Shown here: in pieces, positions 1 to 5,816 of the stretch
Position numbering within the stretch: the stretch's first letter is position 1
Layout: every line of letters starts with the position of its first letter
DNA from: an uncultured Ruminococcus sp.
GTDB taxonomy: Bacteria; Bacillota; Clostridia; Oscillospirales; Ruminococcaceae
Length of the DNA stretch: 8,354 nt
Reading direction: 5' to 3'
Assembly (NCBI GenBank): GCA_946404705.1
Contig: CAMJES010000082.1
Coordinates: 1-8,354, forward strand
Notes under the pieces: generated by a model
The model's database searches: none
The model's input: the letters and a program-made list of their open reading frames with translations, nothing else
Told to the model about the DNA's origin: nothing
Program-made: the position numbers and the translations under genes

Positions 1-762
1 GACCGCAGCAACTTCATCAAGAATGTTGTGCTGTACAATATCCTCCCCGGCGATATTGTCGTTAAGGCAAGAGAGCTTCACTTCAACAGCGATGTAAGCC
101 GTGTTGTTCTCCTTATCAGGATCATTTCATCCAACGATGTTTCCGCTTTCGATATTATCCAGAACCTCTTCCCCGACAAGACAAAGGATTTTGTTCTCAA
201 TATCACCGAGTCGGATATCATTCTTGTCAAGGAAGTCAAGAGCAACGTTGAATCCAAGGATCTTGAAAAGCTTGCGCGTTCTATCTCCGATACGCTTTCA
301 AGCGAATTCTATACAAGAGTTAATGTCGGAATCGGTACTGTCGTTGTCGGCATAAAGGATCTTGCACGCTCCTTCAAGGAGGCTCAGATTGCTCTTGAAG
401 TCGGAAAGGTATTCGACACGGACAAGTCTATCGTTTCTTACGATAATCTCGGTATCGCAAGACTTATCTATCATCTCCCGACAACTCTCTGCGAAACATT
501 TTTGCAGGAGGTATTCAAGAAAGGCTCTATCGAGTCGCTTGACCATGAAACCTTGTTCACTATCCAGCGTTTCTTTGAAAACAATCTGAACGTTTCCGAA
601 ACCTCGAGAAAGCTGTTCGTTCACAGAAACACTCTCGTTTACAGACTTGAAAAGATCAAAAAGCTTACGGGACTTGACCTTAGAGAATTTGACCACGCTA
701 TCGTATTCAAAATTGCGCTTATGGTTAAGAAATATCTCTCGGCAAACCCTGTTAAATTCTAA
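1..762 (+). CDS. PucR/CdaR-type helix-turn-helix transcriptional regulator (5' end missing)
   Basis: The reading frame is open from base 1, so the gene starts left of the window; the in-frame GTG at 28 is not a credible start because the coding frame continues upstream of it. 253 codons are visible before the TAA at 760-762. The middle part resembles the GGDEF-like domain of the CdaR/PucR family, including a VNVGIGT stretch and the typical SFKEAQIALEVGK helix (about bases 322-410). The C-terminus has the family HTH: NVSETSRKLFVHRNT followed by LVYRLEKI (bases 589-657). Family members are about 350-550 residues, so roughly the C-terminal half to two thirds is seen. Known members respond to sugar diacids or purine-related signals, but nothing here fixes the ligand. 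A terminator follows directly, so it is probably transcribed separately from the ftsE operon. I am sure of the family type, not of the regulon. Confidence 0.85.
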   Translation, partial: DRSNFIKNVVLYNILPGDIVVKARELHFNSDVSRVVLLIRIISSNDVSAFDIIQNLFPDKTKDFVLNITESDIILVKEVKSNVESKDLEKLARSISDTLSSEFYTRVNVGIGTVVVGIKDLARSFKEAQIALEVGKVFDTDKSIVSYDNLGIARLIYHLPTTLCETFLQEVFKKGSIESLDHETLFTIQRFFENNLNVSETSRKLFVHRNTLVYRLEKIKKLTGLDLREFDHAIVFKIALMVKKYLSANPVKF

Positions 763-782
763 ACACTACTTAATTAAACAAC

Positions 783-824
783 AAAATGGGGGCAGTATTA
801 TTCTGCCCTTTTCTGTTCTTTTTT
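783..824 (+). terminator. Rho-independent terminator after the regulator gene
   Basis: The arm GGGCAG (790-795), a 7-base loop (796-802) and the arm CTGCCC (803-808) form a hairpin that G-U pairs can extend by two on the outside. An AAAA run precedes it and the T-rich stretch TTTTCTGTTCTTTTTT follows it at once. It lies 20 bases after the regulator stop codon, which is the expected place for a transcript end. Confidence 0.85.
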
Positions 825-850
825 GGAATATGCCGATTAATGCTTATAAA
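823..850 (+). promoter_or_regulatory. Candidate sigma-A promoter for the ftsE operon
   Basis: TTGGAA (823-828) and TATAAA (845-850) are separated by 16 bases, matching 4 of 6 and 5 of 6 consensus positions. The predicted start is an A near 857, about 126 bases before the ftsE TTG. The -35 box shares the end of the terminator T-tract. A second, poorer candidate is TTGTTC (927-932) with AT-rich TAATAT (946-951), but its 13-base spacing is too short. This is a motif call only. Confidence 0.4.
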
Positions 851-856
851 TTTGAT

Positions 857-926
857 ATCGTTTCTCTGTTGCCGTGACGCTTGAAGATATGTTTATGAAA
901 GCGTGGCGAAAAACTGCAGAAACGAT
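857..926 (+). promoter_or_regulatory. Nested inverted repeats: possible structured 5' leader of ftsE
   Basis: An outer perfect 9-bp inverted repeat pairs ATCGTTTCT (857-865) with AGAAACGAT (918-926). Inside it, ACGCTT (877-882) pairs with AAGCGT (899-904). This inner stem continues as GCC (871-873) with GGC (905-907), across a 3-base bulge. The inner loop is 883-898. The predicted transcription start near 857 would put this fold at the extreme 5' end of the message. I do not recognise it as a known riboswitch or protein leader. It is followed by AT-rich sequence but no strong T-run, so attenuation is not obvious. Confidence 0.35.
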
Positions 927-982
927 TTGTTCGGCGTTTTATTTGTAATATTTTATAGAAAAATGATTGGCGGTGCAGATTT

Positions 983-1675
983 TTGGTTGAACTTAAGAAC
1001 GTATCTGTTACATATTCAAACGGCGTTGATGCTCTGAATGATGTTAACATTAAAATAAAAGACGGCGAATTTGTCTTTGTTGTCGGAAAATCCGGTGCAG
1101 GCAAAAGCACGTTTATCCGTCTGCTTTTGAAGGAGATAGAGCCTACAAAGGGCAGGATCCAGGTAAACGGCTTTAACCTTACAAAAATGAAAAAGCGCAA
1201 CGCTTACAGACTCAGAAGGACTATCGGCTGTGTTTTTCAGGATTTCAAGCTTATCGAAAGCATGAACGTTTATGACAACGTTGCATTTGTGCTGCGCTGC
1301 ATCGACGCTTCAAACAAGTATATACGCAACCGCGTTCCCTACGTTATCGACCTTGTCGGCTTAAAGGACAAGGCTTACTGCAAGCCGAGCGAGCTTTCCG
1401 GCGGCGAAAAGCAGAGAGCCGCTATCGCAAGGGCGCTTGTAAACGACCCTCAGCTTATTATCGCAGACGAGCCTACGGGAAACCTTGACCCTGCGCTCAA
1501 GCACGATATCGTTGAGCTTCTGCAGGCGATAAACGACTGCGGAACGACTGTTATCATGGTCACGCATGAGCATGAGATCGTTCAGGAGTTCGGCGGAAGG
1601 ATCATATCTATGCAGGACGGACGGGTAGTTTTTGACGATATCATCAAGTCAAGCTACGATTTAGAGCGTCAATAA
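983..1675 (+). CDS. ftsE: Cell division ABC transporter ATP-binding protein FtsE
   Basis: This 230-residue cytoplasmic ATPase partners FtsX and drives the conformational change that activates peptidoglycan hydrolases at the division site or along the wall. All ABC motifs are intact: Walker A GKSGAGKST (35-43), Q-loop Q86, signature LSGGE (138-142), Walker B LIIADE (158-163) and H-loop H195. The TGNLDP and VFQDFKLI stretches are typical of FtsE. Length fits the family (about 220-230). The start is TTG at 983, the only in-frame start before an upstream stop at 956-958; a weak GGCGGTG (969-975) gives 7-base spacing, and the resulting N-terminus MVELKNVS is right for FtsE. The usual proline of GPSGAGKST is Lys36 here. 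ftsX follows after 19 bases, confirming the FtsE call over a generic ABC protein. Confidence 0.96.
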   Translation: MVELKNVSVTYSNGVDALNDVNIKIKDGEFVFVVGKSGAGKSTFIRLLLKEIEPTKGRIQVNGFNLTKMKKRNAYRLRRTIGCVFQDFKLIESMNVYDNVAFVLRCIDASNKYIRNRVPYVIDLVGLKDKAYCKPSELSGGEKQRAAIARALVNDPQLIIADEPTGNLDPALKHDIVELLQAINDCGTTVIMVTHEHEIVQEFGGRIISMQDGRVVFDDIIKSSYDLERQ

Positions 1676-1694
1676 GTCGGAGGGGAATGTTTAA

Positions 1695-2600
1695 ATGAAG
1701 CTTAGTGGTGTAAATTACCTGTTCCGACAGGGTGTAAGAAATATATGGACAAACCGTATCATGTCAGTTGCAAGCTTTTGCATACTTATGGTTTCGCTGC
1801 TGCTGGTCGGTTTTTCCACGCTTTTTATTGTAAATGTAAACTCTATAATCGGCGGCATCGAAAATAAAAACGAGGTAATTATCTACCTTGACGATGACAT
1901 AAGCCAAGAAAAGATAGGCGCTATGGAGAACGAACTGCGCGCAATAGAAAACATCAGCGATGTCGTTTTCTATTCAAAGGATGAGGCTTTCGCGCAGATG
2001 AAGTCGGAAATGGCTGATTCGGAGGAGCTTTTCCAGTATGTCGGAGAGGAAAGTCCTCTCCCCGATTCCTACCGCGTAAAGGTTGAGAATATCGAAAAGA
2101 TGAGCAGTACGCTCATGGCAATAAACAACCTTGACGGCATTTATTCCGTCAAAGCTCCGAACGATTTTGTCAATGTGCTTACCGAATTGAAGAGATTTAT
2201 TTCGCTTATTTCCGTTACGGTGCTTGCCGCGCTTGTTATTGTGAGCCTTGTGATGATATCCAACGCTTCGAGAGCGAGCGTTGAAATGAGAAAGCGTGAG
2301 ATCGAGATAATGAAGTATGTCGGTGCAACCAACGCATTCGTTAAAACTCCGTTTTTTGTCGAGGGCATGGTCATAGGCATACTTGCAGGCGCAGTTTCCG
2401 CAGTTATCACGCTTGCAGGCTACTCTAAAGTAATGGAAATGATAATGAGCCAGCAGTCGCTCTGGTCTGCTATCGGCTCGGGCGGATTTACTCCGACAAG
2501 CAGCGTTGCCGTAAAGATAGTTATCGGCTATATTGCCGCAGGAGCGGTCATAAGCGCTGTCGGAACGGTAATGAGTACGAAAAAATACGTTAAGGTCTGA
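1695..2600 (+). CDS. ftsX: Cell division permease-like protein FtsX
   Basis: This 301-residue membrane partner of FtsE passes the ATPase state to an extracellular hydrolase through its outer domain. Four membrane segments are visible at about residues 24-47, 168-189, 220-243 and 272-293. Between the first two is an extracellular domain of about 120 residues (48-167), starting NKNEVIIYLDDDIS, as in other Bacillota FtsX. The cytoplasmic piece RKREIEIMKYVGAT (199-212) is the characteristic FtsX/MacB-like coupling sequence before segment 3. The start ATG at 1695 has GGAGGGG (1679-1685) 9 bases upstream. An ATG at 1687 is out of frame. The next gene, 26 bases on, is a coiled-coil hydrolase, the expected FtsX client. 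No frameshift or missing region seen. Confidence 0.96.
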   Translation: MKLSGVNYLFRQGVRNIWTNRIMSVASFCILMVSLLLVGFSTLFIVNVNSIIGGIENKNEVIIYLDDDISQEKIGAMENELRAIENISDVVFYSKDEAFAQMKSEMADSEELFQYVGEESPLPDSYRVKVENIEKMSSTLMAINNLDGIYSVKAPNDFVNVLTELKRFISLISVTVLAALVIVSLVMISNASRASVEMRKREIEIMKYVGATNAFVKTPFFVEGMVIGILAGAVSAVITLAGYSKVMEMIMSQQSLWSAIGSGGFTPTSSVAVKIVIGYIAAGAVISAVGTVMSTKKYVKV

Positions 2601-2607
2601 TTTCCCG

Positions 2608-2626
2608 AGGAAAGGAGGGCTTTCCT
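2608..2626 (+). promoter_or_regulatory. Hairpin enclosing the Shine-Dalgarno of the M23 gene
   Basis: AGGAAAG (2608-2614) pairs perfectly with CTTTCCT (2620-2626), with GAGGG (2615-2619) as the loop. The strong Shine-Dalgarno AAAGGAGG (2611-2618) lies half in the left arm and half in the loop, and the right arm ends at the base before the ATG at 2627. The fold could change ribosome access, but a 7-bp stem is expected a few times by chance in a window of this size, so only its position is notable. Confidence 0.4.
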
Positions 2627-3922
2627 ATGAACAAGAATACAATTATGAAAAAGGCGGTTTCGCTTACGGCGGCGTTTTGTATGACTTTCGGTATTATGTC
2701 AAGCATAAGCATCGACCTTTTTGCAGATACACAGTCCGATCTTGAAGCGCGTCAGGCGGAGCTTGCCGAGGAGCGCAAAAGTATCGAAAAGGATCTTGCC
2801 AAATACAAGGAGGATGCCAAGGAAACGGAAGAATATCTTGCCGATTATGACAGAAAGATGAAGCTTCAGGAAGAGCAGATCGCCAATATTGACGAGCAGA
2901 TAAAGCTTTATCAGGATAAGATAGAAGAGATATCTGCCGATATCGAGACTCGTCAGGCTGAGGTCGATGAGGGCGTTGAGAAATTCCGCAAAAGGCTTCG
3001 CAGCATCTATATTTCGGGCAACGACAGCTATGCTTCGCTGCTTGTGGGTGCGACCGATTTTTACGGTATACTTACAAGACTGGAGTTTGCCGAGAGGATA
3101 TCCAAACACGATAATGATATGATCGAGGGCTTAAAATCCAAGATAACCGTTCTTAACAAGGACATAGAGGAAAACGAAGCGAATATCGCAAAGCAGGAAG
3201 AGTTGAAGGAAAAGGAAGAGCAGTATTACGCCGAGCTTTCCGAAACCTACAATAACCACGCCGAAACAAAGGCTATGCAGGACGCAATGGTGCAGGACTA
3301 TATGGATCGCTTTGACGATATCGTTGCCGATCAGCAGAGGGTCGAGCAGGAGCTTCAGGAAGAGATACGCCGCAAGCAGGAGGAAGCCGAGCGCAGACGT
3401 AAAGAGGAAGAGGAACGCCGCCGCAAGGAAGAGGAAGAACGCAAAAAGCAGGCGGAGGCTAACGGTGAAGAATATGTCGAGCAGGATGTCAGCTCGTTTA
3501 CTTCTTACACAGATACAGGCTTTATCTGGCCTGTGCCAAGTGTAAGAAATATGACCGATACATACGGCGACAGATATATTCAGGAGGAAGGCAGAACGGC
3601 TTTCCACGGCGGAATTGATATCAGCAAGCCCGGCTGCTACGGCGAGCCTATCGTGGCTTCGGCAGGCGGTGAGGTCATCACCGCAGGCGACACCGGAAAC
3701 GGCTTCGGCTACCATGTTGTCATCGACCACGGCAACTCTATCGCAACACTTTACGGACATTGTTCGAGCCTTGCCGTCAAGGCGGGAGATATCGTCAAGC
3801 AGGGCGATGTTATCGGATATATCGGTTCGACAGGTTATGCTTACGGCAACCATTGCCATTTTGAAGTGCGTGTAAACGGTCAGAGGACAGATCCGCTCAA
3901 CTACGTTAATATCAACAACTAA
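2627..3922 (+). CDS. Exported coiled-coil M23 family peptidoglycan endopeptidase (FtsEX partner, EnvC/CwlO/PcsB role)
   Basis: The 431-residue protein starts with a signal peptide: basic NKNTIMKK, a hydrophobic core at about 10-29, and likely cleavage after A33 (LFA|DTQ). Residues about 35-130 and 160-250 are coiled coil rich in E, K, Q and A, with a less charged break near 128-155 (SIYISGNDSYASLLVGA), as in EnvC-like proteins. A strongly charged stalk (248-274) leads to the M23/LytM domain (about 300-428). Its zinc ligands H327, D331 (HGGID) and H411 are present, as are the catalytic histidines H378 (YGHCS) and H409 (NHCH). Unlike E. coli EnvC, whose LytM domain is degenerate, this one should be catalytically active on peptide cross-links. 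The coiled coil is the expected docking part for FtsX. Upstream gap 26 bases, downstream gap 10 bases to the S41 protease gene. Activity and localisation are inferred from motifs. Confidence 0.93.
   Translation: MNKNTIMKKAVSLTAAFCMTFGIMSSISIDLFADTQSDLEARQAELAEERKSIEKDLAKYKEDAKETEEYLADYDRKMKLQEEQIANIDEQIKLYQDKIEEISADIETRQAEVDEGVEKFRKRLRSIYISGNDSYASLLVGATDFYGILTRLEFAERISKHDNDMIEGLKSKITVLNKDIEENEANIAKQEELKEKEEQYYAELSETYNNHAETKAMQDAMVQDYMDRFDDIVADQQRVEQELQEEIRRKQEEAERRRKEEEERRRKEEEERKKQAEANGEEYVEQDVSSFTSYTDTGFIWPVPSVRNMTDTYGDRYIQEEGRTAFHGGIDISKPGCYGEPIVASAGGEVITAGDTGNGFGYHVVIDHGNSIATLYGHCSSLAVKAGDIVKQGDVIGYIGSTGYAYGNHCHFEVRVNGQRTDPLNYVNINN
3392..3439 (+). repeat. Two tandem RRRKEEEE repeats (charged helix stalk) within the M23 gene
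   Basis: Residues 256-263 and 264-271 are both RRRKEEEE, inside a longer stretch of alternating basic and acidic blocks (248-274, bases 3368-3448). The codons differ between copies (CGCAGACGT against CGCCGCCGC), so the repeat is kept at protein level rather than as recent DNA duplication. Such ER/K patterns commonly form rigid single alpha helices; here it would separate the FtsX-binding coil from the catalytic domain. Confidence 0.75.
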
Positions 3923-3932
3923 GGTGAAGAAA

Positions 3933-5150
3933 ATGAACAGGAAGATATCTCTCGGCGCTGCGATAGGCATTATGGCTCTTATCGCTGCCGCAACGTTCAT
4001 AATTACATATAATTACTCGATGAAGGTCTTTAACGCAACGGTTAAGAACGTTTCCGAAAAAGAGGAGATCTATACAAAGCTTTCCGAAATGGATAAATAT
4101 GTCCGCGCAAACTATTTCGGCAGCATTGACGAGCAGAACCTTACCGACAGCATTATGCAGGGTTATGTTTCGGGACTCGGCGACCCTTATGCCGTTTACT
4201 GCACCGCAGAAAGCTATGCGGAGCTTTTGCAGAGGGACGCAGGCGTCACGGTCGGTCTGGGTTTCACTTGGGAACGTGAAGAAAGCGGCTATATAAAGGT
4301 TGTTTCGGTCAAGGAAGGCTCCCCTGCTTTTGCCGGAGGTATGCAGGCAGGCGACATTATAACCGCTGTCAACAACACGGACGTTATCGCTTACGAAAAC
4401 GGCTATGAAGAAGCTTCGGGACTGCTTGCCTGCGCAGAGGGAACTAAGGTCAAGCTTCATATAAAAAGAGTGAACGAGAACGGCTTTTCCGACTTTTTCT
4501 CGGTCGATCTCACTTCGGAAAAAACCGAGATAATTTCCGTTACAAGCTCGCTTATCGACAATGTCGGATATATAAAGCTTTCGGATTTTAACGAGAAGAC
4601 AGCTATGCAGCTTCGCAATGCGCTCACAACGGTCATCGAAAACGGCGCAGAGTCGCTTGTATTCGACCTCAGAGGGAACAACGGCGAGCTTATGACTGCT
4701 CTTGCCGACAGTCTTGACTGCATTATCGGCGACTGCGATGTTGTGAAAGCAAAATATTCCGACCGCGAAGAATATGTTGTTCATACCACCGAGGCGGAGA
4801 AGATATCAATGCCTATGGCGGTCATTGTAAACTCGGGAACGGCTTCCTGCGGAGAGCTTTTTGCGCTTGCGCTGCGTGATGAAGCAAAAGCACAGCTTGT
4901 CGGCACTTCGACCGCAGGCAAGGGCGTTATGCAGGACACTCACAAGCTTTCGGGCGGCGCGGCTGTCAAGGTGACGGTCGCAACGGTCGAAACCAAAAAC
5001 AGCGGCAGCTTCAACGGAGTCGGCGTAAAGCCGAATTTTGAAGTTGCTCTTCCGTCCGATGTTGACCTTAACGCGCTCAATGATGAAAACAGACTTACGC
5101 TCGACACTCAGCTTATAAAGGCTGTTGAGGTCGTTCAGACTATACTTTAA
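3933..5150 (+). CDS. S41 family C-terminal processing peptidase (CtpA/CtpB type), membrane-anchored
   Basis: I choose ATG 3933 (405 residues) over the in-frame GTG at 3924, because AAGGTG (3921-3926) is a Shine-Dalgarno with a 6-base spacer to the ATG, while the GTG has none. A single N-terminal membrane segment (about 7-26) puts the enzyme outside the membrane. The GLGDPYAVY motif (81-89) precedes a PDZ domain (about 97-182), then the protease core. The Ser-Lys-Gln catalytic set is present: S305 in NSGTASCGE, K330 and Q334 in TAGKGVMQ. The usual A-S-E after the serine is C-G-E here. The protein ends soon after the core, with no extra peptidoglycan-binding domain. Such proteases cut exported proteins from their C-termini, and known relatives control peptidoglycan hydrolases or sporulation factors. 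ctpB also lies by ftsEX in B. subtilis. A role in processing the neighbouring M23 protein is inference. Confidence 0.93.
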   Translation: MNRKISLGAAIGIMALIAAATFIITYNYSMKVFNATVKNVSEKEEIYTKLSEMDKYVRANYFGSIDEQNLTDSIMQGYVSGLGDPYAVYCTAESYAELLQRDAGVTVGLGFTWEREESGYIKVVSVKEGSPAFAGGMQAGDIITAVNNTDVIAYENGYEEASGLLACAEGTKVKLHIKRVNENGFSDFFSVDLTSEKTEIISVTSSLIDNVGYIKLSDFNEKTAMQLRNALTTVIENGAESLVFDLRGNNGELMTALADSLDCIIGDCDVVKAKYSDREEYVVHTTEAEKISMPMAVIVNSGTASCGELFALALRDEAKAQLVGTSTAGKGVMQDTHKLSGGAAVKVTVATVETKNSGSFNGVGVKPNFEVALPSDVDLNALNDENRLTLDTQLIKAVEVVQTIL

Positions 5151-5159
5151 GGACATAAA

Positions 5160-5816
5160 ATGGGACTTTTCAGTAAAAAATCCCCCTTTACGCAGTCGGC
5201 GGCGGTTCTTGCGGATAACGGCTTTTCCGATGAATATATCGAAGCACTCAAAAAGGATATTGAGCCGCTCAAAAAGCCGAAGGATATCGCAAAGGGGCAG
5301 AGCTACCTTATAAATGCGCTGATAATTCTCGGCAGGCTGGAAGAGGGCTGCGAGCTTTATCACAAATGTGATGATGAAAAGCTTTTTGACAAGCTGGATA
5401 AAATGCTTTACCCTAACCTGCTCCACAATGTAATTTTTGCCTATTTCATACGCAACAAATACAAGGACGCCGAGAACATATACAAGGAAAAAAACGAGGT
5501 CGTTCTCTCCGATTCGTCGGACACAATGAAGCGCAGTCTTGCCATTCACGAGTGCATAAACGGACGGTATGAAAACGCGGTAACGGTGCTTGCAAAGCTG
5601 CTCGACAGCGATTGCAGGTTCATCGACCTTTGCATTGTCAAGGCTGTGCTGAAGCTTGATATGTACGAACGTGCAAACGAGCTTTCGGTGGCGTTCGGTG
5701 AATACAAGGGCAAAAACGAGCTTGAAGCCGAGGCGCAGAAGCTTAAAAAGAAAATTTTTGACGGACTTTCTCCGAAGGAAAAGGTCAAAGCCGTGAAAAG
5801 GAAAAAGTCAAGATGA
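5160..5816 (+). CDS. Unrecognised TPR-like alpha-helical repeat protein
   Basis: I do not recognise this 218-residue protein as a named family. It has no signal peptide or membrane segment and should be cytoplasmic. The body reads as paired amphipathic helices in TPR style: SYLINALIILGRLEEGCELY (48-67), then units with LLHNVIFAYFIRNKYKDAENIY, SLAIHECINGRYENAVTVL and LCIVKAVLKLDMYERANEL. The GRLEEG, NKYKDA, GRYENA and DMYERA turns recur at 30-45 residue intervals, which is the usual TPR turn pattern. The C-terminus is very basic (VKAVKRKKSR). The ATG at 5160 has TAAGGA (5148-5153), a Shine-Dalgarno overlapping the stop of the previous gene, and its own stop overlaps the next start by 4 bases (ATGA). 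Tight coupling on both sides suggests a scaffold or adaptor working with these neighbours, but no function can be read from the sequence. Confidence 0.85.
   Translation: MGLFSKKSPFTQSAAVLADNGFSDEYIEALKKDIEPLKKPKDIAKGQSYLINALIILGRLEEGCELYHKCDDEKLFDKLDKMLYPNLLHNVIFAYFIRNKYKDAENIYKEKNEVVLSDSSDTMKRSLAIHECINGRYENAVTVLAKLLDSDCRFIDLCIVKAVLKLDMYERANELSVAFGEYKGKNELEAEAQKLKKKIFDGLSPKEKVKAVKRKKSR

Noticed and set aside
963..965. ATG before ftsE as its start codon
   Set aside because: It is out of frame with ftsE (963 against 983).
2043..2061. 8-bp perfect hairpin (GGAGAGGA / TCCTCTCC, 3-base loop) inside ftsX
   Set aside because: About one such hairpin is expected by chance in a window of this size. 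It has no T-tract and lies in the middle of a well-translated gene.
3666..3684. 7-bp inverted repeat (GCGGTGA / TCACCGC) in the M23 domain
   Set aside because: Chance level, no T-tract, and it falls in conserved coding sequence.
3924..3932. GTG 3924 as start of the S41 protease
   Set aside because: No Shine-Dalgarno precedes it; the AAGGTG covering it serves the ATG at 3933 with correct spacing.
3131..4784. Long minus-strand open frames (3131-4000 and 3912-4784, near 290 codons each)
   Set aside because: They lie opposite the M23 and S41 genes, whose catalytic motifs are intact on the plus strand. Their translations are rich in C, V, I and L with no recognisable domain. They are antisense shadows of biased codon use.
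4806..5549. Minus-strand frame of 247 codons
   Set aside because: It overlaps the ends of two well-supported plus-strand genes across their junction, and shows no domain or ribosome site. Shadow.
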